Assembly (NCBI GenBank): GCA_003116875.1
Contig: BCKT01000003.1
Span: 313,143 to 377,142 of the forward strand
Direction: 5' to 3'
Length of the DNA: 64,000 nucleotides
Origin: Takashimella koratensis
Lineage: Eukaryota; Basidiomycota; Tremellomycetes; Trichosporonales; Tetragoniomycetaceae
The position numbers and the translations under genes are program-made. A model generated the notes under the pieces. That model did no database searches and was not told where the DNA came from. It saw only the letters and a list, made by a program, of their open reading frames with translations. This document shows, in pieces, positions 53,516 to 64,000 of this stretch (position 1 is its first letter; each line of letters starts with the position of its first letter).

Positions 53516-54098
53516 TCGTGTATCATCATCCACATGCATTGTCAATAGCTTTCGTCCGAGTCATCAGCATGGTTAGGTCCAGTCTGTGCATGTAGAACGA
53601 CAGTATCGAGTAGATTTGATCTTTGGTTCGCAATTTCCGCCATCAGTCGCTGTTCCAGTAAAGTCACATGGCGTGATGCCTCACTGATGGCTTCGTTTTG
53701 CTCACGATATGAGCAACATGTATGCATTCACAGACTTCCCTGGGGTTTCTGAGTATGTTGACCGCCTGTGCATGTGGTTATCAATCGAAATGTCGAGTCT
53801 GACATGCATACGGTTGGACTTGCACAGTGGGAAGTTCAAGGAAGCGGAAAAGGAATTTTGATCCACAACATTACAAGCCTTGCTATCCTTTTCACCGCCG
53901 GACGCAGAGAAAAACAGCAGACCAAACGGCATGAAGACAAGTCCAGAGGCTTCTTGCTCCACACTCGAGTGTGTAGCCTGTCATCGTCGCCCGAGTGTCG
54001 TCTAGAGACGAACTTCACCATCCTATCCCTTCCAAGGGATTGTAAAGAAACCCAACTGATGTTCAACTCCAGGCCGTTAAAAAAGTTGTTATCCTAGA
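53516..54098. other. Intergenic, RING ligase to tRNA
   Basis: About 580 bp without a supportable gene. It contains the Pol III terminator of the tRNA at its right end (A6 on plus, 54079-54084). Confidence 0.4.
54079..54084 (-). terminator. Pol III T6 terminator of the tRNA
   Basis: Six T on the minus strand, 14 nt beyond the tRNA discriminator base, as expected for RNA polymerase III termination. Confidence 0.75.
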
Positions 54099-54182
54099 AG
54101 ACCACGGGGAGTTTTGATCTCCCGACCACGCCCTACAAAATTGACGTAGGAAAGGCGCATTCTACCACTGAACTACGCGGCC
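54099..54182 (-). tRNA. tRNA, probable Arg (anticodon CCU), 12-nt intron
   Basis: An 84-nt cloverleaf folds by hand. The acceptor stem GGCCGCG pairs with CGTGGTC (two G-U pairs), and the discriminator is U. The D arm GTTC/GAAT has loop AGTGGTA. The anticodon stem CGCCT pairs with GGGCG. The loop is TTCCTA plus A, with a 12-nt intron after position 37 (54135-54146). The T arm GGGAG/CTCCC has loop ATCAAAA. The A box fits TRGYNNANNGG. The T loop starts with A instead of the usual T, a feature best known from initiator tRNAs, and U73 is unusual for Arg. A shifted anticodon stem would give UCC (Gly), but then position 37 would be a pyrimidine. Confidence 0.75.
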
Positions 54183-55306
54183 GCCGCACATATAGGCTGG
54201 TGGTCCACTTTATATACGCCATCGCCAAAGGGAAAAAATGTTGTTTGGCCTAAAAAAAGCCACGTCAAAACGTCAAAACCTGTTTGATTTTTTCCCGCTT
54301 TCACGTGACCCGCTGTAACCTCCGAACGTTTTTTATTTCAGGGCGGAAAACGTTTTTGTACGATGTTGCGACGAATTCGCGGACACGGACGCCGAGAGTC
54401 AGAGCCACGAACTCTGTCAAGACCAATTCCCTTTGCCAGATCCAACCCATGCCAGGCATATAGTGGTAAGCTGAACTGTTTAATTGAAAAGATGAAGCTG
54501 CTCTACAGCTTCAATTTGACTGTGCCCATGCACCAACTCGATATCTGATCTGCTGTGCTGGCGTCGGGGAAAAGTTGAACGGTCTTTCGGGCAGGGGTTT
54601 TTCTTCTGCCTCCCAGAGAGGGCGGATGTCGGGCGCCACCGACGATGCAAGAAACTCTCCCACATACATACTGGGATAACGGCAACGCTGTCAGCCTTGT
54701 CATCTTGTCGTCGTCTAGGTACCAACGAATGTGCCCGAAGGTTAGCTTATCGTATCGACAACGACGTCCACCGCGAACAGCAGGGACAATGGCAGTTCGT
54801 TCGGGAGCCACTTACAAAAGCCGTTGAGGTTCTCCTCATCCGAATTGAGATTGTAAACGCATAGTCTAGTAAACGAGTCGGGACGGCCCTCATGTAAGAA
54901 CGGACCTCACGTAGATTGCGCCAAAGCTGCTCCCTTGCGCATGCATGAGCTCTGAATGAGCTGACGACCCAATCGTCTACTGGCTGTAGTTTCGGAGATA
55001 CGCCTCAACTCCGGCATCGGGTGAAGTTGGAAACTGAAAACTAGGAAAATTTCGAGTCGCTTCCACCATCTGCCGTCTTCCGTGCCGTCACCGTCTGTAC
55101 ACCTCGGCACCGGCCACGCAACCACGGCACTGGTCATCTATCCATCTATTCATCCATCCATTCACCGCATCCACCTCGGCACGCAGCGCACGGACAGAGA
55201 CCACGGAAAGCCGACAGCCGACGCACCGACGCACCGGTCTTTCAAAACGAGGTTGTAACCTTTGTTTCATCCTTCGTCCACCCTTCATCCCCACCACTCC
55301 TTCAAC
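54183..55306. other. Intergenic, tRNA to PPR gene
   Basis: About 1.1 kb. TATA-like sequence (TTTATATA, 54210-54217) lies just upstream of the tRNA. A CACGTGACC E-box occurs at about 54303-54311, and two ACGTCAAAA copies at about 54264-54281. Open frames on both strands are short and uncompelling, so I annotate none. Confidence 0.4.
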
Positions 55307-58300
55307 ATGTTGACAAAAGCAGCGTGAGTTCTCTCACTTGGGCCTGCAGCTTGCCAGTTTAGTTCCTTGTCTCAAGCTGAACCCCCCCAGAACCCACCTC
55401 CGCCCTCTCCTGCGGTTCCCAGCCCATCAAACGCCCGATCTCTTTACCCCCAACCCATCCCTCCTTCACCACCTTCCACAGAATGGAGTCGGCAACTCCC
55501 TCGTCTCGGCAGCTCAGCAACAGGCCGCAGGTTCGGGTTCGGGATCCGGTGCAGCTGGCGCTGGACGAGCGGGATACCAAGCTGGCAGCGGGGGCTACAC
55601 AGTGAGTGGCCAAGTATCAGCGATCTACCAGCTAACACCCCCAGGGCCACGCTCGAGCATTCCTCTCCCTCCCTCAAACCACTGCCGATTCCACCTCTGC
55701 CTCCACCTCTGCCGACGACCGAGAGCGCAAGCCTACTCGGATACGTATCCGAACTCCACCCCGCCCTTCGTCTACCGACTACCGATCGCGTACACGCCCG
55801 ACTGTCCGCCTGGTAGAGGAAGAACCACTTTCGTTTCCTCGACTTCGACGAAAGTCGATCGCCTGGCCTGCACACACTTCTATTCGCGCGCTGTCTACCA
55901 TCGCAGTTGACCATGTCGTGCAGGATCTCGCTGGACTCGACCTTCCTTCGAAGCGACCGGCACAGAAGCGCCGGAATAGCACGGCGTCAGAGGTTACACC
56001 GGATCCACTTGCCTCTGCGATCCAACGAGCGGTGGAATGGGGCCAACACGACCGCGCCAGAGCCCTCATAGCACACTACCGCAATCCCAATCCTCAAGTG
56101 GAAATCGCACACACCGGGTACACCGTCTCCACCTACAACATCTGCCTCTCTGCGGCCCTCTCCGCGCGGAGACGGGGAGATTCCATCGCACCTGTTCTCG
56201 ACATGTACAACGAGATGCTCTCGCGGGATCTCATCCCGAATGCCAAGACATACTCTCTAGTCATCCACGCGCTTGTCCTTCGCGAGGCGGATATCACGTC
56301 CGCATGGAAGCGATTCGAGGGGGAGAGGGCGTGGAACGAGTGGCGCGCGGAGCATCTGAACCTTATTTCGGACGGGGTCTTCGATGGCGGTCTCGAAGCG
56401 ATCGAGGGGTACAAAGCAGAGGGGAACTTGGATTCAGCGCTGCGTCTTTTCGACACGGTCAAGTCGCAAAAGCTCCCATACAGCACTTATTTCGACCTCG
56501 TCGAGGCTTGTGCGACATCCTACCGACCGCAACCCGCAGCAGCACTTCAGATCCTCCGCTCGGCTGAATTCCCAGGCAAGGACCGCCTCTACGCTGGTGT
56601 TCTCCGCGCCCACGGTGAAGCCAAGGACGATGGCCTCGACGCGGTCTGGGCCGATTACACTGGATCCGACCCATCGGTGATGGCCTCCGCTGTCCGCGCG
56701 TTCATCGCCGCGGGTAAACTCGAGATCGCCATGTCCATCCCAACCGAAATGACTAGTGAGATCGTGTACGACCTCGCCCGCGCCGGCCACGTCGACCTCG
56801 CCTATGAGCACTTCCAAAAACTCGCCAAGCCGTCGGGAGGAACCACTGCCGAGATGGTCGATGCGCTGGCTCTATCCGGCCGCGTCTCAGAGGCCGTGGA
56901 CATTCTTTGCGGATCCGAGATCACCGGAGCTAGGACTATGCGTACCTACGCAGCGGTTCTCGCCGAGGGCAACCTCGATGCCGCGACCAAGCTCGTCCAC
57001 TCCGTCCCGCTCCGTTTCGACTCGGACCTCCTCGCAGTCCACATCAACCTCCTCGTCAAAGCGGGTCGATTTGACCAGATCGCCTCAACCCTCGACGCTA
57101 TCCCGCCCCGCCCCCACACCCAGGGCACTTCCCTTGCCTCGGTTGTCGAGTCGACCCCCTTGCCCCACCTCCTCGACTCTATCCGGGCATTCGCGCGCCA
57201 CGACGAAGCCCTCACCCCTGAGCTCGCAACCATCGTCCTCGACCGGTACATGTCCGCCCGGCAACAGTCCTCCCCGATTGACCTCGGCCTCACCCGCGAC
57301 GCATGGTTCCGCCTTCTCGAAGCGTCCGTCCTCGTCCCCGAATCTATGCAACAATTCGTCGCCGACCTCGCCGAGATTCGAGCCGCTGGCCTCGCTCCCG
57401 AGGGTCTCGCTTTCGACGCTGTCGCAGGTGAACTCGCATCGGCCTATATCAAACAATACGGCGAATCCGATGCCCTCGCCGCGGCACTTGGCAAGCCCAA
57501 CCCCCCGACCCCGACTCTCCGCCTCTCGACCCAACTCTCCAATTTCCTCGACAAACACACCGCACCCAACGGCATCTCCCCTCAAGCCGCATACTCCCGT
57601 CTCCAGCGCGATCTCGGACGTAACCTCGCCCCGCATCCATCCTCCCTGGGCAAACTCATCGCGACGTTTGGCCGTCTCGGGGACGAGCCCCGGGCACGCG
57701 AGCTTTACGCCCTGGGCCAGGTCATCGTCTCCTCCCTCCACGCCGAGGGCTGGCGCGTGATTGAAGATGCCATGCTCATTGCGTGCTGTTTCCTTGGCCA
57801 ACTCGAGAACGCAGGGATGCACCGCGCGAGGCTCGTCGACGCCGGGATGCACCCATCAGCAGATGCCTACGCCACCATGATCGCGAGCTCGAAAGACACC
57901 ACTGATGACGCAACCGTCGCGAGGGAGCTTTTCGACGAGTCGCAGCGATTCGGAGTCGTCCCTCACCTCTACCTCTACAACACGATCATCTCGAAGCTAT
58001 CCAAAGCGCGCAAGGCGGAATCCGCCCTTGAGCTCTTCGCACTGATGAAAGCGTCAGGGATCCGGCCTAGCTCCGTCACCTACGGCGCGGTGATCAACGC
58101 CTGCTGCCGAGTTGGTGACGCCGAATCCGCTGCGACCCTCTTCGACGAAATGGCATCCATGCCTAATTTCAAACCTCGCGTACCCCCCTTCAACACCATG
58201 ATGCAGTTCCACCTCCAGACCCGACCTTCCCGCGAACACGTACTCCATTATTACAACGCGATGTTGGCTTCTCGTGTCAAACCTTCGTCACATACGTACA

Positions 58301-58929
58301 AACTCCTGCTCGACGCTTATGGAACTCTCGCACCAGTCGACCTCCCAGCGATGGAAGCGGCGTTTGACGAAATGTGCCGCGATATGAACCCGCAGGGGAC
58401 ACACTACGCGTCGCTCATCACTGCTTATGCTGGGGACATTCCTCGAGCTATGGAGGTTTTCAATTCGGTGCAGGCCCCGGAACCTGTTGTGTGGGAAGCG
58501 ATCATCGCGGTGCTTGGTAGCCGTGGGACCCTTGCGCAGGTCGAAGAGATTGTCGCTCGAATGCACGCCTCCAACGCCGGTCACACCGCTTACGTTTGTA
58601 ACGCACTCATCACTGCCTACGCGTCACACGGGGCGATGGACTCTGCGCGCCAAGTCTTCGAATCTATGGCAGACCCAATCGTTGGTGTCGCAGCACCCAA
58701 CAACCACCCACAACTGCTCACTTCCGCGGGCCACCTCAAACCGCAAACCACCACAGCAGAGCCAGTGGATACAGTCTTCCGTGAACCGAGCAGCTACGAA
58801 ATGATGATTCGTGCGGAATTGAGAGCAGGGGAGAGGGTTAGAGCAGAGGACTTGTTGAGAAGGATGGAAGAGAGGAGGTACCCTGTGGCAGTGTACATGA
58901 AGGCGAGGGCTCTGGTTGAGGAAATTTAA
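55307..58929 (+). CDS. Pentatricopeptide repeat protein, 1170 residues
   Basis: Probable organellar RNA-binding helical-repeat protein. Exons 55307-55323, 55391-55601 and 55645-58929 join to 1170 residues. The N-terminus MLTKAATHLRPLLRFPAHQT is basic, as for a mitochondrial presequence, and is followed by a Gly/Ser/Ala linker (AAGSGSGSGAAGAG). The block after intron 2 is GHARAFLSLP. Typical 35-residue PPR units are visible, such as VSTYNICLSAALSARRRGDS, PHLYLYNTIISKLSKARKAE, SSVTYGAVINACCRVGDAES and TAYVCNALITAYASHGAMD; others are divergent. Its RNA target is unknown; large fungal PPR proteins often act in mitochondrial RNA stability or translation. The third exon alone is 3.3 kb, the longest in the window. 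Confidence 0.85.
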
Positions 58930-59074
58930 TCAATCTGTAACTATAACAACACACCACTCTAGAATCATTACATGTTGCTTAATTGTAGTAGTAGAAACTT
59001 GAATGAACATGATCATAGCTGTGATACTGTTGTAGGGTATCAATGTGGGTATAAATGGGTATCTGGTGATAATC
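58930..59074. other. Convergent 3' spacer
   Basis: Short AT-rich gap between the PPR gene and the membrane protein gene on the other strand; nothing else is seen. Confidence 0.4.
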
Positions 59075-62071
59075 TCAACTACGTCTTAACCAACTCAACC
59101 CTCTTTTCCCCTTGACTTTCTTCCCTTCACTTGGTCCGGCGTCACTCTCGGCTTCCATGCTCTCCGCCTCGACCTCCTCATCCAACCCTTGAGAAGTCCG
59201 TGAAAGCGCCGCTGACGATCGAGCATGAACGAGGACACCCAATCCCGCCGAGGCACGTGGATCAGAGACCACCTCTCTTGAACTCCTCTGTTCGCTTTGA
59301 GAACTACCACCAGGTTCACTTCTTGAACTAGTAGCCATAGGTCCACTTCCAGAACTACTTTTACTACCTGAACTCTCACTGCCCATACTACCTATCCCTC
59401 CAGTATGCACCGATCCCCGAACGCTTGTCGGTTGAGTAGGTGGGACGACGAGGTTAACCTGGGACTGAATGTAAGCGATCAGAACAACCCCGAAACTTAC
59501 CCTCGCAAGAGCCTGTAAGGGTTGTCCGAAATCACCTACACCTCTTCGAGTCAAACCGCCTTCGCCGATGTACCCGCCCTGGACCGACCCGGAATCCGAC
59601 GAGAGGGTCGGGAATAGCCCTCCCATAGGAGAGATACCAGGTCTGGACGATGCGGTTGGAGTGCGTTCGTCGACCCTTGGTCTAGGCGTTGGGGCAATAG
59701 GTGACGGGAGAGCGCCTGGGCTAGGCAAGGGGGATATGAGTGTCGGTTCCCTTGGCGCGAAAGGGGAGATCGGCATCGGCGTAGGTGTGCGAATAGGCGG
59801 GTCAAGGTCGATACCTAGTGGTTGACCCAGGTTGATAGGTGGGCCCAGTTGAGGAGGTACGGAAGTGGACGAGTGTAAACTGGGTAAACTTGGTCCAGAC
59901 ATCATCGCTAGTGGGTTCTGGATCCTGAGCCCACGAACAGCGGGTACAGCCGCTCGAGCAGAGGCGAGTGACGATGTCGATGCTCCAGAGGAAGAAGGGA
60001 GAGAAGAACCGCTAAGGTTTGAGACGGCAGAGTAGAACCTGGTGTTAGCGGGGTAAAGATGGGGACTTACTCTGTCCCATGGCTTGATTGGGTAGGAGCG
60101 AATGGTCCAGTTGGGCTTCGAGGTGGTATAGAAGGTGGAGGAGGAGGCTGGTCGATTGTTTGACTTGGAGAAAGGGGTAGAGTCGAGCGTGGACTCCTCG
60201 AGGGAAGAGGGGACCTCGGTGGGAAAGCACCCTGGGTCAAGATCCCTTCAGGTCGTGATGGACTCCTCGGTGGGATGGGAGGCGGCGGGTGACTCAATCT
60301 CCTCCCGAATGTCGTCTGACTCGCTTCTCTAGCAAAACCAGGGCGGACCGACATCCCCCTGGGCGGTGGGGCCGGACCCAAGCCTATCGCAGGCGCAAGG
60401 GACGGGACCCTAGGTGGGACAGGAAACCGAAACCGTTCATCGCTAGGCCCACTACCGCTGGAACCCATGGACATTCCGAATTCGTCAAGGTCGCTCGACC
60501 GCATACGGACAGAGTAATGTGGCGATTCGTCGGGAACAGAAGGAAGAGTCGGAGTGAGTGGTAATCCACCAGGAGCGGTAGTGGCGGCTCGTCGACCACT
60601 ACGGCTGTTACTTGATCTAGACCCGGAAGAGTGCGAGTGAGAGTTGGAGTGGGAGGTGGTTGTTCCTGATTCCCTGGACCCGTGGGATCCAGCAGAAGAT
60701 CCCCGGGCCATGGCGTGAGAGTAAGAAGGAGAAGGTCCGCCCATGTTGAGCCAGACGGTGGATGAGGAACTAGGTGGAGCGCGGTAGAACAGTTCCTCGG
60801 CGCGCATCATGCTTGAGAAAGGGGTATGAGGAGGGGAAGTGGCCGTTGGTGGTGGTGTGTGACGCGAGGGAGCGGCGGAGGCGGCATCGCCACGTTCGAG
60901 AGCGTTACCACTGACGGATCGAGAGTGAGCGCTCGCGGCGCTACCGGGTCGACTGAGACCAAGTCGACCAAGCAGATTTTGGTTGGCCATTGCTAGTGCT
61001 GCCAAATCGGCGTCCGGGTCGGAAGTCTCACCTTCACCGCTCAGGAGCATCGCCGAGGACTCGCGGGCTTTCTCCTGTGGACTCGGTTGTCTATTTTTAC
61101 CTTTGCCCAGGGGCCCCGAGGGTCCCGAGGATCGGTTGGTAGGTACCGGAGTCCATTGAGAGAGTCGGGATAGGAAAGACGGTCGAGAAGGGTTCCGAGA
61201 ACGTCGGAAGCGATAGAAGAGGAAGAGGAGGACGAGGAGGAGAACGAAGAGCGGGACGAAAAGGGCAGGGAGGAGAGGAACGAGTCGGGGGCTGGAGGAA
61301 AGAGTGGGTGAGGTGGAGGAGGGGGGTGAGGGGGATGAGATGGGGTTTGGGGATGAGATGGGGTTTGGGGACGATGATGAGGATAAAGTCGAGGACGAAG
61401 ACGATGCTGAGCTTGACGCGCTAGACGCCAAGGACGAGCTGGATGGAGACGAAGAGGAAGACAAGGTCGACGTCACAGTCGCTGAATTCGTAATTGAGCT
61501 GCTCGAAGTCGTAGCCGCACTTGTCACACTATCACTCGTCGTAGCCGCCGCAGTCTCCGACGCGCTCGTCTCGGTCGCTGTTGGCGAGACCAAACCCCCG
61601 TATACCCATCCTGAACCGAGCGGTATACTTGGGCCGTAGTCTGGGTATCAGCGACGTACAATCGCACACTTACATGTCAAGGGCAAGTAGACGACTTCTC
61701 CTGTTGCCGTGGCGACGCCGTTGATCGTTGTCTCGTACTAGCAAAATCAGCTCGGTTTGACCTGACTTTCAACTCGGCAAGGTACCCAGCTACTCACCGC
61801 CGACCAACTCAGCCAATCTGGAAGAACTTGGCCATCTGGTTCAACACCCCCCCGCGCGACTTTGGTAGCTACCATCGTTTCCTCGTCTTCAACCGTCCTC
61901 TTCCTCTCTCTCACTGTACGTATCCCCGTCTTGCTCGTCTTGATCAGATCAGGCAGTGGTTTGTCATCATCGTACTACTATTAGCCGACGCCCTCTCAAG
62001 CTACTCACAGAGACCCAAGGCAAGTCAAGTAGGCCCTGTCGCCCGGCCTCGACCCCGCGCTTGCCTGACAT
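59075..62071 (-). CDS. Single-pass membrane protein with long Pro/Ser cytoplasmic tail
   Basis: Unrecognised gene. The ATG is at 62069-62071 (MSGKRGVEAGRQGLL). Short exons encode LPWVSYDDDKPLPDLIKTSK, GQVLPDWLSWSAYETTING and YYGPSIPLGSGWVYGG. An extracellular-type Ser/Thr-rich stretch follows, then one transmembrane helix (LVPLLPALFVPLFVLLLVLLF) with an Arg-rich stop-transfer (YRFRRSRNPSR). The large remaining tail is Pro/Ser/Gly-rich with many SH3-type motifs (PPPIPPRSP, PPPSIPPRSP) and ends KGKRGLSWLRRS. This resembles the layout of fungal plasma-membrane sensors or Axl2/Wsc-like proteins, but no lectin or WSC domain is visible, so I do not assign function. I did not identify a standard N-terminal signal peptide. 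Confidence 0.65.
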
Positions 62072-62950
62072 CTGTCGTCTCGTCCTCACCTCTGCTCCCT
62101 GTCTGTAGAGTGCTTATACTGATGGGATCAAGTAGTGGCTGGAAGTGATGAAGAGCGAGGTAGTGGCGAGGCAAGAACGAGGTGAACAATGTGGTTGTCA
62201 ATCTTAACGAGCGTGGAGAGTCATTGAACGTAGGTGAGAGGGTATCAATCAGTCAACCATCCCCAGTTGTCCCGGGTTCACGGGCGAGGTAAGCAAGACC
62301 GGGATTGAGGCCATGATCAGAGGAAAGGGGATAGGATGAGACCAGAGGAATGACCAAGACCAAGACCAAGGGTAAGTTGGATCCATTGGGATTCGTCTCG
62401 GTTGGTTCAACAAGGGGAAGCAGGGGCAGTTCTCGTCTTACCCCTTGTTCCGCCTCGGTTACCTCCTCTCTCACTCCCTCCCTCGTCTCTCCTCATCCTC
62501 TCACCCAGTTCTCTTCTTCCCGCATGTTGAGCGGCCGCTTGCATGGACGTGGACTCTATCGTGAGAACAAGTCGCGTGGAAATGACGAGAAAAAGTTAAT
62601 AAACGGGCGAGACCGATGAAACGCGAGGGGACGGGGATTCGCGCCAGATACCACCGACTGGGGCAGCTTACGGCGGGGGTTGAAACGACGCCGGCGGTTG
62701 GACCGTATGTCAGCTTGCTGGGACCTGGGGCTGGGTCTGAGTCCGGGGCTGGGGCTGGGGCCTAGGGGTTGGCGCTTGCATGAGACGGATACAGAGTCCC
62801 CTTAGGCGCTGTATTGGTATATATTGTACTCAACCCCGAGGATATGAGTCACTCAGGGTACACGATTGCACGGCGCCAGACTCAACTTTTGACTCGATCT
62901 CGGCTCGATCTATCTCTCCGCTCTCCTCTCTCCTCTCCTCTCCATTGCTC
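62072..62950. promoter_or_regulatory. Divergent promoter, membrane protein / PNP oxidase
   Basis: About 880 bp. A GGGGCTG direct repeat lies at about 62730-62762. A TATATA element at about 62818-62824 lies 130 bp upstream of the first PNP oxidase start. No gene is seen. Confidence 0.45.
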
Positions 62951-63738
62951 ATGCGACTACCCCTTGGTCTCATCCCTCGTCCCACCGTCACCTCCACCAC
63001 CCTCACCCTTTCACCTCTTGCTTTACCCCTACGTGCTCGCTCCCTATCCCTCACCATGGACGCAGTCAAACTTACCACGCACAACCAATACAAAACCCCT
63101 CGCCTCCTCCCTTCCTCCCTTCCCCCTACCCCACTCCCGCTCTTCCGCGAATGGTTCCAATCCGCACTCAACCCAACCCCTCCTACCCCGCGAGTCCACG
63201 AACCCGAGGCTATGGCAATCTCCACTTGCACACCTGACGGTATCCCTTCCACTCGTATCGTCCTTCTCAAAACCGTCGACGAAACAGGTTTCGTATTCTT
63301 CACAAACTACACATCTCGTAAATCCCGTGAACTCCTTGCCAACCCACACGCTTCCATCGCTTTCTACTGGCGTGAAGTCAGTAGACAAGTCCGTGTAGTA
63401 GGTAAAGTCGAGCAAGTGACACGTGCCGAGAGTGAAGAGTACTTTGCGACCCGACCGAGAGGGAGTCAACTCGGCGCTTGGGCAAGCGAACAGAGCAAGG
63501 TCGTGGGAGAGGACGAAGTCGCAAAGAGGGTTGAAGAAATGGGAGAAAAGTTTGAAACCGACGTCCCGTGCCCAGAGTTCTGGGGAGGTTGGAGAATCGT
63601 CCCTTTGTGAGTATCGTCCAAGGGCTAGCTGACATCAGTGAGGTCGAGTTTTGGAGCGGGCAACCGAGCAGACTCCACGATCGGTTCGTGTATCGTTTGG
63701 TCGATGGCGAGTGGTCTGCGAGTAGGCTTGCACCGTAA
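62951..63738 (+). CDS. PDX3: Pyridoxamine 5'-phosphate oxidase
   Basis: FMN enzyme making pyridoxal 5'-phosphate from PNP or PMP. Exons 62951-63606 and 63639-63738, with a 32-nt intron, give 251 residues. From the second in-frame ATG at 63056 the product is 216 residues, close to yeast Pdx3. Conserved blocks are [34 protein letters not shown] and [20 protein letters not shown]. The block [15 protein letters not shown] and the C-terminal [15 protein letters not shown] with the end RLAP are also present. The extra N-terminal 35 residues ([23 protein letters not shown]) are basic and hydroxylated, as for a mitochondrial presequence, so two isoforms from alternative starts are plausible. Confidence 0.93.
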
Positions 63739-63823
63739 TATACATACATGCATGGAATTCTATTACCTCTGGGCTAGTCCACCTGACCACCTGACCACTT
63801 ACTCAAGCTCCGCTCGACCACAT

Positions 63824-64000
63824 CTACTCCTCCCTCAATGCCTTCTCCACCTCCACCCTCTTCTCCGCCCTCACTTTTCTCTGAATCCTCATCCACCCAC
63901 CCAGAGGCGTAGACTCCACCTTGACCCCTTCCCCAAACCTTTCCACTTCCGCTTTATCCCTCGGTGCAAATGACACTCCTCTCCTCTTCCCTTCCACCCA
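63824..64000 (-). CDS. Partial gene, C-terminal end only
   Basis: Open reading frame entering from the right edge and ending with TAG at 63824-63826. The visible residues include SFAPRDKAEVERFGEGVKVE, TPLGGWMRIQRKVRAEKRVE and the end EKALREE. It is charged and helical, and looks coding by composition. The N-terminal part is outside the window, and no family is rec­ognised. It converges on the PNP oxidase gene with about 85 bp between. Confidence 0.45.
   Translation of the reverse strand, partial: WVEGKRRGVSFAPRDKAEVERFGEGVKVESTPLGGWMRIQRKVRAEKRVEVEKALREE

Noticed and set aside
54363..54548. Short plus-strand frame after an AT-rich stretch, possible small gene
   Set aside because: It is short, without splice signals or recognisable motif, and its composition does not resemble neighbouring genes.
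57085..57852. Minus-strand 255-codon frame opposite the PPR gene
   Set aside because: It is an antisense shadow of the 3.3-kb PPR exon.
1..64000. CRISPR arrays, transposons, rRNA genes or viral integrations
   Set aside because: No regularly spaced repeats, transposase or reverse transcriptase motifs, terminal repeats or rRNA sequence were seen.

Overview
The window is a nuclear segment of an intron-rich, moderately GC-rich fungal genome. It is probably a basidiomycete yeast of Tremellomycetes type. This is inferred from very short GT-AG introns with CTRAC-type branch sites close to the 3' end, long proline/serine-rich protein tails, and the protein families present. I could not run a database search, so the species is unknown. 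No bacterial, viral or transposon genes were recognised.

Layout. Bases 1-3522 hold no convincing gene and end in a 67-base C tract upstream of an MFS phosphate transporter (3523-5971). A metabolic block follows: ketopantoate reductase-like PanE (6388-7700, minus), L-lactate dehydrogenase/flavocytochrome b2 (8298-11018), a DUF676 (ROG1-like) lipase (11325-14448) and a D-lactate dehydrogenase (14783-17256, minus). Two ribosomal protein genes (eL15, uL11) are in tandem at 17734-21060, facing a beta-hydroxyacid dehydrogenase (21598-23562, minus). Bases 24095-26326 carry two small orphan genes with related Cys-rich C-terminal modules. Bases 26750-49584 hold four dispersed paralogues of a kinase-like family (26750-29157, 36059-38014 and 38340-40355 on minus; 47756-49584 on plus). 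Between them lie an ankyrin protein, a full-length ABCG transporter, TBP, a RING protein and a calcium-regulated mitochondrial carrier. The right part has a maltose-acetyltransferase-like enzyme, eIF1A divergent from a RING ligase, a tRNA, a 1170-residue PPR protein, a single-pass membrane protein, PNP oxidase and a gene cut by the window edge.

The most unusual signals concern gene architecture. The ABCG gene has about 29 introns; 18 of those measured are exactly 31 nt, with the branch motif at a fixed place. Its second Walker A motif sits on a 21-nt exon between two such introns. Elsewhere there are 12- and 14-nt microexons, GC-AG introns, an eIF1A stop codon split by an intron, and a kinase-like paralogue that has lost three catalytic residues and one canonical splice acceptor.

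Functional links. The two lactate dehydrogenases both have presequence-plus-membrane-anchor N-termini and would feed cytochrome c from the intermembrane space, so 8.3-17.3 kb may be a lactate-oxidation locus. The remaining neighbours look like ordinary mixed housekeeping genes.
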